DNA of 39,489 nt from Gnetum montanum (taxonomy: Eukaryota > Streptophyta > Gnetopsida > Gnetales > Gnetaceae): contig MNCI01029592.1 of assembly GCA_015680685.1 (NCBI GenBank), forward strand, positions 554,879 to 594,367, given 5' to 3'. This document shows positions 32,041 to 39,489 of this stretch, piece by piece. The notes beneath the pieces are model-generated. The model searched no databases and was not told where the DNA came from. It worked only from the letters and a program-made list of their open reading frames with translations. A program made the translations under genes and the position numbers. Numbering within the stretch: position 1 is the first letter of the stretch; every line of letters starts with the position of its first letter.

Positions 32041-33400
32041 AATAAAGGCTATAGATTTAATAGGGAAGTCATGGACCGCAGAGTACCTAACTTATCTAAT
32101 AACATAGGAGCTTCCTATTGAATGGAGTAGAAAACAACGTGAAAAATTCCTTCATAGAGCAAAACGGTACATGGAAATCAATGGTAATTTGTACAAGATC
32201 TATGCAAATGGGCTTGTTAGATCATGTGTGCTAGATTATGACCAGCAAAGAGTTTTACAGGACATCCATGAAGCTCCATGTGGTGGCCACTATGTAGGGT
32301 GCAAAACAACACATAAACTACTAATGGCAAGCTACTTTTGGCCTACTTTATTCAAAGATGCCCATATTTTTGCATAATTATGTGAACGTTGTCAAAGGGA
32401 TGGAGGAATTACAACCATATATGAAGGGCCACAACACTAGATACAACCACTTGAGGCTTTTGATATTTGGGAAATTGATTTTATGAGGCCCATTCAATTG
32501 ATGTCAAATGGAAAAGTGTATATTATTGTGATTGTGGATTACTACATAAAGTGGGTAGAGGTAGTGCTAGTAAAAGACTGTATAGCAAAGACAGTTGCCA
32601 AATTTTTCCAACAATACGTGGTGAATAGATTTGGAGTATAAAAAATGTTTATATTAAATAATGGAACTCACTTCACTAGTGTTATCTTTAAGAAACTCAT
32701 GCAACAACTTGGGGTGAACCATAAGCTAACAATAGCATATCATGCCCAAGCAAATGGTCAAGCTAAAGTCACTAACCACGAAATTACTAGAATACTCACT
32801 AGGACAGTTAGTAGGTTTAGACGGGATTGGAGTACTAAATTAAATGATGCTATATGGGCCTTTAGGACATCCTTGAAACTACCTATAGGGTACACACATT
32901 AAGAGTTGGTCTATGGCAATCTGCCAATACTCCCAATCCAAGTAGAGCTTCATACTTAAGCTACTGCTAGTGAACTTAACCTTAATATAAGCTTAGACCA
33001 GAAGGAATGTCTAATGAACCTTAATCTTCTAGATGAGAATTGGCTAGTAGGACTTATGGGTAGTGAAGTCCATAATCATTACTCCAAACTCAGGCATGAT
33101 TTATGGATAGGGAATGTAATCATACAACTGGGTGACAGGTCCTTTATTATAATCCTAGTCATTTACCCTAAAAAGCTAAATTTTAGACACCTTGGGAGGA
33201 ACCATACATTGTGCACACCACTTATCCATCTGGTGCCTTACATATCCACCACCCAACGAGTCCACATTAGCTTATTCTTGTCAATATCCAATTAGCCAAA
33301 CCATATTACGAATATTCAAAAGAGTCTACCCAACTGACCCACCGGTCTGCTACTTGTTCTATCTTTCATTTAACTAATCTTTATAATAGTCATGGGGGAG
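32041..33400 (+). pseudogene. Element C integrase, degenerate
   Basis: Zinc-binding half at about 32265-32400 (DIHEAPCGGHYVG ... CERCQRDGG). First catalytic Asp in WEIDFMRPIQL (about 32470). The second is mutated: FILNNGTHFTS has Asn where DNG is expected (32645-32680). The third acidic residue is in NGQAKVTNHEITR. The tail reaches LGGT-like sequence near 33190. Homologous to 8531-9900 on the minus strand. Confidence 0.82.
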
Positions 33401-34880
33401 TCAATCTAGAACCATAGGTACCTTACTGAAATTTCCATGTTCTTTTATTTTTCACATTCTTTAAACTTTTCTCATTCTTTGATACTTTTCATTTCTTAAA
33501 TTTTTGATGTTCTTTTATATCTTTTAATTCTTTGACATTTTCTATTCTTTTAACATTTTTCAATTCTAAGTATCCTTTTCATTTCTTTCATACTTTGTTT
33601 TCAAACCCTTTATAAATAATTTGATTACTAATCAAACACATTACAAATAAAGGAAATATGTAGTCTAATAAGATGAAGATTTCTCTATGTTATCAAGTCA
33701 TAAGGGACTGATTATATAAACAATGATTCCGCATCATCAATCCACCCATTCCATTAATAAGAGGTTCTTTCCATGGCCATAATGATATTCTTTTCCATCA
33801 TACAACTAAGAATAAACTTATGATCATTATGCTTGGATTGAAAAGTGAAGAACCAAGTGGGAATGAAAAGGATGTGACATCAAGTGGATTTATGGATTCT
33901 TTTGGGTTACTATTGTGAGTTCTATCATGTTGCTAAGGTTGTCTTATATCCTTGTAGATCTAACAAAAAATGGAAGTAAGAGTCAAATAAGTGTTGCTTG
34001 GAAAGGTTGACACAAATAAATATAAAAGAGCACAAAATAAATTTCTAGGTGTCCCATTGGATAGACATGTTATCCATGCTTGAAGGTAGGCAACTTCTCA
34101 GAAATCTAAAAAATAAACAAAGTGCCATAAATAAAATCCTCCCTTGGATAATATGCCAAGTGATGATACTCCTTGCAACATTGATAGTCTTATAATTGTA
34201 ATTCCAAAAGATGAAATGGTGCAATGTCACTGGATGATGGTCTAGACCTAGTTTGAATCTTAGAAAAAAAGGTTAGTGATTACTTTAACCACTAATAAAA
34301 CACAAGAATTCATTATGCCTATGGTAAGATACCTCACGTCCCGATTCCTACAATCCCTTCTAAGTTCATTTCACCTCATTGTAAGAATAGTCATAACTTG
34401 TGGTTCTGTGTAACGTAGAATTATTTTCTCAATTTGGTGGTACTAACATGTGTGTTTTGCTAAACAAGTATGTGTTACATTCAACTCCTTAAGTGCCTAA
34501 TGACACTTCTAGGTGTGGTTATACAAGGGCATTAAGGGCTAGAGCCTACTTTGGGGAGGACCCACTTGTGTAATTGCTATATCTTATACTTGTTGAGTGA
34601 TTCCACATCATCTTGAACCTTTCAACATTAAGAAACATAAACAAACACTTCTCATATCATTTAAACTATTTGTTCTCACTACATGAATTCATTACCCTTC
34701 TTCTCCATCTTATGAACTTTCGTAGCTCAAGATTTCTTCTTTATGAATTTCCAATGATAAAGTTTTGCAAAAATGTGCATATATCCATCATCCACATCCT
34801 TTGAGTAACCTTAAAACCTTCCAGATACACATGAGAATTATTTTTTTTCATTACACCCTTATGAAAAGTGCAAATTTTTG
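33401..34880 (+). other. Post-pol spacer of element C
   Basis: No coherent ORF. A T-rich first part (33420-33600) has repeated CATTCTTT/CATTTTT units. The rest aligns in patches with the spacer of element A (AATAAGAGGTTCT, GTGACATCAAG, TGCCAAGTGAT, CCTACTTTGGGGAGGA). It separates pol from ORF2. Confidence 0.62.
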
Positions 34881-34885
34881 GGCTT

Positions 34886-34960
34886 CAATATTGGGTCCAC
34901 ACCAATATCGGATCTTCGATGTTGGGTCCCTAATATTGGATCAACCAAAAAGTATAAATA
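34886..34960 (+). promoter_or_regulatory. Putative internal promoter ahead of ORF2 (element C)
   Basis: CAATATTGGGTCCAC, CCAATATCGG, CGATGTTGGGTCCC and AATATTGGATC lie in 34886-34942, then TATAAATA at 34953-34960. ATATTGG...CCAATAT (34888-34908) is an inverted repeat. The 3' LTR of the same element has CGATATTGGGGCAC and GATGTTGGATATC, then TATAAATA in the same order. Inference from layout and similarity. Confidence 0.45.
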
Positions 34961-35131
34961 CATAGGGACATAGTCAAATTTTTCATTTGCACACAAGGGA
35001 TAATTTTCAAGTTTTCTTCTTTGATTTAAGCTTTGACCTTCTAGATTTCCCAAGCCATAGCTTCTCCATTATTGCTTCAATTTTCATGATTTTTGGACCT
35101 ATGTGATCCTAGAGTGCCCATCTTAGTCATA

Positions 35132-35180
35132 GGTGGGGGGTGTGGGGGGGAGAGGGGAGGGGAGCGGGGGTGTGTGTGCT
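35132..35180 (+). other. G-rich purine tract between internal TATA box and ORF2
   Basis: Runs of four to seven G separated by T or A. It has quadruplex-forming character and also suits a second polypurine tract. The lead-in CTTAGTC..T and a shorter GGGGGAGGGG are conserved in element A (minus strand, 3556-3541). Confidence 0.5.
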
Positions 35181-35553
35181 AGTGAGGAGAATCTGAGCTA
35201 ATTTTTCAAAAAATTCTAATGCTTGAAAGGTATTTTAAAGATAAGTATGAAGTGAAATTTGAAAATTGTTAATAAGAACTAATCATGAGAAAGCCAGAAT
35301 AGTTAAATAATGTTCTTAAGGAACCATGACAAATCATAATGGGCCATACATAAGAACAAAATAGATAACTGTGAGAAGTCATAAAGGGATTAACACTTAT
35401 GGGGTAACTTTTTGAAATTTTGTCTAACTGTACAATCATAAACTAAGAACTTAATGTAACTAAGGGTATGAGTAAGGTATGGAACCATTACAAATAAATG
35501 TGAATACCTTAGTAGTTTTTAATTCTTAATGATTATAGATTTTTCTAAAGAGA

Positions 35554-38256
35554 GGAGCATAAGGAGAACCCTCACAAGGTGCAAGTAAGAGATAGAGAGG
35601 CCAAGGTAGAGGCCAAACAAAAGGACAAGAACCAAAACATGAGGAGCAGGAAACCTAATCATTTAGCATCATGAAGAAACTTCTACTATGGGAAAATTGG
35701 TCCAATGAGAGGTAGAGGAAACATAAGTTCTAGGACAATGCTCCATGTTGTCATAGGGCTGCCTCTAAGCCATCCAAGAAAGGTCCATCTTGACCAAAAT
35801 CATTGTAAAGATGAACTTTAGCCCATTTGTAGAGTTCACCCTTAAAGCAGTCAAGACACAACTCAAGGCATTACCACTATGGTCCATCCTTTCTAATAGT
35901 GGAAAATGGTAGCTTGGAGAAACCTACTAGTTCTAGCACAACAAGGAATATGGTACCATAGTTAACATTGGAGGAGTCTTAGTTTCATTCTCGATAATGG
36001 CAATTGCAGAAGATCTAAATATATCCAACAAAGGAGTAAATGCAACACATCTGTCTACTCAATTGGATGCTAAAACCAAAAACTATGACTAAAAGAGGCA
36101 TATGGCAAAGAAGGTAAGGGCTATAATGAGCTAACTTTGGAAGAAATAATCTACTTCAAAATCGACACCTACCACTTGTTCTCCACAAAAGGACTCAAAA
36201 AATTATCTACTTATGTAGCTAGAGGAAGTGCGATCCTAGGCAAATATAATGCCAACCTCACACAACTCTACTTTATGGGTATATAGAGGTGATTTGAAAA
36301 AAGAAAGGTAAGAAAGTCAACAATTCCATTCTCTTGCCTTATCAAGAAGCTATGTAAGCAAGCCAGAATCTTGGGATACACCAATGATGTTTTCAAGATT
36401 GCTCAAAATGCTTCATACATTGAATTGCTCAAACCAGTGCCACCTAGAAAAGATCATGGTGAAGAGTAATAAGAGAAAGAATAAGAAGAAGAGCAATAAT
36501 AGGAGTAACAACAAGAACAACAACAATAACAAGTTCCACTGTCACCACCATAGGATTATAGACCATCAATGAGTCATCTACAATAAATTGTAGAAACCAT
36601 CAATTGGGGAACAAGGAGACCAACCTTTACAGAGTTATTGATAGTGCCATCTAGCCCATAGTTTCATTAGATCCAGCAAGTGGGTAGATCTCATTGTAGT
36701 TAGGAGGAGAGGTCCAATGGTCACAACAAGTCTCTGGGAATGCTGCATCATTCCAAGTGGTACTTGAGACCAGAGAGGGAACCATAGTAGTGATAATGCA
36801 ACACCAAGATGTAGTAGGAGAAGTAAAGGTGATCACTGTTCACATCAAGGAATCTTTCAACATACTTGTTGTGCCATTGGCAGATCTAATTGGAGCTAGA
36901 GATGCTCAAATGCTAGCGAGAACCTCAATAACTCTTGTTGATCATGAAGATGTGCTCAAGAGACTACTGTAGACTAGGCAAGTCATGAAAACACTTTTCA
37001 ACATGTCCAATGATGTCACTGCAATATAGTATGAGCTCATCACAACTAAAAGAAAACTGGTCATGGTAGAAAAAAGGGTAGAGCATGTAGAAAATGAAAT
37101 TATGAAATTATAAGAAGATCTTGTAGCCTTGAGAGTTGAATGAAGAGATCCCACACAATTTATTGCACTTGACTAGATAGAGCAATTCAGGACAGAGTAG
37201 ATGAACCATCTAATTGAGTAGAATATAAAAATGGAGAATGAGAAGGAGAAAGTGGTATGGAATGCCTTAGTAGTGGAAGCATAAATGTATGCACATGCTA
37301 AGGCACTCACCACAGTTCAAGAAAAAAAATAGCTTGCTGCTAACAATATGAGGTTGACCACTATAGAAAAATAGAAAAATATCCTAGAAGAAAGCATCCA
37401 CTAGTTAAGAGAACATCTAGTGAGGATCAACCAAGACATGAGCTACCTCACATGAGAAAATAGGATCCTCTCCATGGAGGAGGTACGTGCCATTTGTCAA
37501 AAGTCAACTATCAAAATCAACGTGTGGCAAAATGAGGCAAAGAAACATGAAAGGCTTAAAGAACACTTTTGTGATTAGGTGGGTGTGTACAAATAAATTA
37601 ATGAGAAAGAGATATAGATGGCCAAAGCTAGAATTAGCACCACTTTATCATAAAATCTTGACTGGAAATACATTCTAGACAATTATGCCCTGGTCCACCA
37701 AGCAGAAGTGAAAAACAAAAACTTGCAGATCAAGGGCTTGAAAGAGTACATGGGGTTAGCTAACATCTGTTATGCTAACTTAGCCATGTTAACAATAGGT
37801 AAGCCCAAGAATGAATTAAAATAGCAAGTAGTAGCCACATATGCTCTGTATGAAAAAGAGTTTGTGGATCGAAAAGATGCTTTGCAGAAACTCCAAGTAG
37901 CAAACTCTAAACTGGAAGTAGTGAAGGTTGGCTACCAAGGGCAGAAAGATGTAGCAACAAAACTAGATAGAAGATTGATTGATTATCATGAACTAGGAGA
38001 AAAGGCTAGAGCATTCAAAGGGGAGAGAAGGTAGTTTGTAGCTTGGTATGTCAAGGAAAATCAGATGTTTCCACAACTGCTATGCCCAGGGGATGTACTT
38101 GCTCCATCACACTTTACACAATAAGCATGGATGATGCATTATCCAAGAATGGAAGAGGAGAAAATTTAGGTAATTTGAAAATGGTATAAATTTTAGAAGC
38201 TTGATGACAAGGGGAAGCAACCGATGGAAGAGCCACCATCACTAGGAACTACATAA
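35554..38256 (+). pseudogene. Element C ORF2: conserved domain plus coiled-coil protein, degenerate
   Basis: Lys/Glu-rich start (about 35554-35670), then FVEFTLKAVKTQLKALPLW (about 35823-35880). The block shared with A follows: NIGGVLVSFSIMAIAEDLN, then YFKIDTYHLFST, GKYNANL and PFSCLIKKLC (36150-36350). An N/K/Q-rich linker (36470-36560) and HIKESFNILVVP (36840-36880) come next. The long coiled coil (about 36985-37990) matches A residue by residue in places (NQDMSYL, SMEEV, NEAKKHERLKEHF). The tail is KGKQPMEEPPSLGT before TAA (38254-38256). More than a dozen in-frame stops interrupt it, mostly TAG where A has Gln. The name of the protein family is uncertain; a structural or RNA/particle-associated role is only a guess. 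Confidence 0.72.
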
Positions 38257-38429
38257 GGCTACATCAAGCTTTACCAAATTTTTTTGTTAAAGTATCATGT
38301 CATATCTTGTGCCATTTTAGTAAACACCATTATGGCATTCAAGAGTCATGTACATAGTTGTTAGTGTCATGTAAATCTACCTTCCAATTTTTTCAGGAAC
38401 TTCATCCTCATTGTGTTTTAACTGAAGGA

Positions 38430-38455
38430 CAAGTTTTCAATCAGTTATGGGATTA
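38430..38455 (+). other. Element C polypurine tract region
   Basis: GGACAAGTTTTC..TCAGTTATGGGATTA directly before the LTR aligns with the tract of element A (GGATGAGTTTTC..TCAATTATGGGGGTA). The purine run is decayed. Confidence 0.6.
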
Positions 38456-39302
38456 TGATATATCATATTTTGATCGGCTATGATATCAGACATATGAGAT
38501 CCCCGATATTGGGGCACAAGCTATGATGTTGGATATCTGATATCATAAACACATGTGAGCTTATAAATATGACACTTAGACATACAATCCAAATAGCTAT
38601 TTCATTTCAACTTTAGCAAATCTTTGTTAGTTTGTTTTCTTGATTTTAGTACTTAGCACTTAGGATTATATGCTTGTAGTATGATGTTAAGTGACTGAAT
38701 GAAGTCTTTATTCAAGTGGAATGTACTTGGACACATTTCATGATCAGAAATAAAGATTGAGATTACTTTTCATCATTGCAGCATCCACTTTGTTTTTACT
38801 ATTTACTTAGAATAATATTTATTATTTTCACTTAGTTTACTTATTACTATTTTTGTAGTTATTGTCTACTTTCTCATGACTTTTACTTTTCTTGTTGTTA
38901 AGTGGAATGGATACGATTGATTCTGAGCATAAAGTGTGATCGTTTGGTAACCCAGTAGTATTATCTCTTGGTTCACCTAGTAGCGAGGTACTTGGTAATC
39001 CTAGTAATGATTACATAAGTCCAAGGTGTATGCAAAGAGTCAGGAATGGATGTCTATCACCTAGGCTAGATTAGATTTTTTTGTTGTTTACTTAGACTTA
39101 TAAACCACTTTCATTTACCTTATGTTTACTAGGAGGAAAATGGCCAACTCAACATCAGTTATCATACACCTAACTATGAGTTAAATCATACACATTGATT
39201 TTTACTAGCTCATGTGGGAAGACAATGATCATGAACTCAAATTAATTACTAGCATAATCACATTGCCTTGTCTATGGAATTTGATCGGGCTATGCATGAA
39301 CA
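38456..39302 (+). repeat. Element C 3' LTR (last part missing)
   Basis: Starts TGATATATCATATTTTGAT and follows the 5' LTR closely to GGGCTATGCATGAACA. The final about 50 bp, with the ACTCATCA end, are not found. TATA box at 38562-38569. It has about 40 bp more GATATC/GATATTGG motif sequence than the 5' LTR. Confidence 0.85.
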
Positions 39303-39489
39303 AATGTCTGAGTATTACTCTTCGGAATCAAACCCATAATTTGGAGTTCCCAAATTAAGTCTTATCACTAAATAAGAGGAGAGAATACAACTTGCTATAA
39401 TTAGCCTATTATGAAAAGAGATGCATATTGTTTTTATTTTTAATATATTTCTTTTTTGGGGCGTGACACCATCCCAACCATATCCCCCC
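39303..39489. other. Unassigned sequence at the right edge
   Basis: Not LTR. AT-rich, ending in a GGGGCGTGACACC and C-rich run. No gene recognised. Confidence 0.4.

Larger units (their letters stand above)
25381..39302 (+). mobile_element. Element C: full-layout Ty3/gypsy (Athila/Tat-like) retrotransposon with ORF2
   Basis: In order: 5' LTR (25381-26213), PBS (26215-26232), gag, protease, an inserted solo LTR (29647-30487), RT, RNase H, integrase, a 1.5-kb spacer, a putative internal promoter (34886-34960), ORF2 (to 38256), a purine tract and a 3' LTR (from 38456). Without the insertion it is about 13 kb. All genes are broken by stops and frameshifts, so the copy is dead. Its modules match B (gag-pol) and A (gag, spacer, ORF2). 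Confidence 0.87.

Noticed and set aside
1-39489. tRNA, rRNA or small structured RNA genes
   Set aside because: Looked for cloverleaf-type or rRNA-like segments by eye and saw none. The tRNA-like sequences present are primer-binding sites only.

Overview
This is plant nuclear DNA. It holds one intact, intron-containing gene inside a field of old, decayed retrotransposons. The gene encodes a plastid-type M17 leucine aminopeptidase, and its introns are all GT-AG. The repeats are Ty3/gypsy LTR elements whose primer-binding sites derive from tRNA-Asp, as in the Athila/Tat branch, plus one LINE remnant. Low gene density and the age of the repeats would suit a large seed-plant genome, possibly a gymnosperm. 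I cannot fix the species from the sequence.

Layout. (1) 1-8111, minus strand: element A, an LTR element with gag and a second ORF (ORF2) but no pol. Its 3' LTR runs off the left edge of the window. (2) 8112 to about 14980, minus strand: element B, a decayed gag-pol element. Its 3' part is missing at the junction with A, so A probably sits inside B. (3) About 15040-16570, minus strand: remnant of an L1-like LINE reverse transcriptase. (4) About 16950-23700, plus strand: the leucine aminopeptidase gene with upstream repeats, nine coding exons and a 3' UTR. (5) 23700-25380: no recognisable gene. (6) 25381 to about 39302, plus strand: element C, nearly 14 kb long, with 5' LTR, PBS, gag, protease, RT, RNase H, integrase, a long spacer, ORF2, polypurine tract and a 3' LTR missing its end. 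A solo LTR of the A type (29647-30487, with 5-bp AACTA duplications) is inserted between its protease and RT.

How the parts relate. A, B and C belong to one superfamily, with matching PBS position, gag, spacer and ORF2. C shows the full layout. A keeps the LTRs, PBS, gag, spacer, ORF2 and PPT but has lost all of pol, so it looks like a non-autonomous partner. ORF2 is the least explained protein here. It has an N-terminal domain that may resemble the 'plant transposon protein' family of Athila-type elements, then a Q/P-rich linker, a long coiled coil and a conserved C-terminal tail. Upstream of ORF2 both A and C carry a TATA box preceded by CGATATCG-like palindromic motifs. The same arrangement sits in the LTR promoters, which suggests an internal promoter sharing cis-elements with the LTR.

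The aminopeptidase is the only gene that looks functional. All the retroelements carry multiple stops, many of them Gln codons changed to TAG or TAA.
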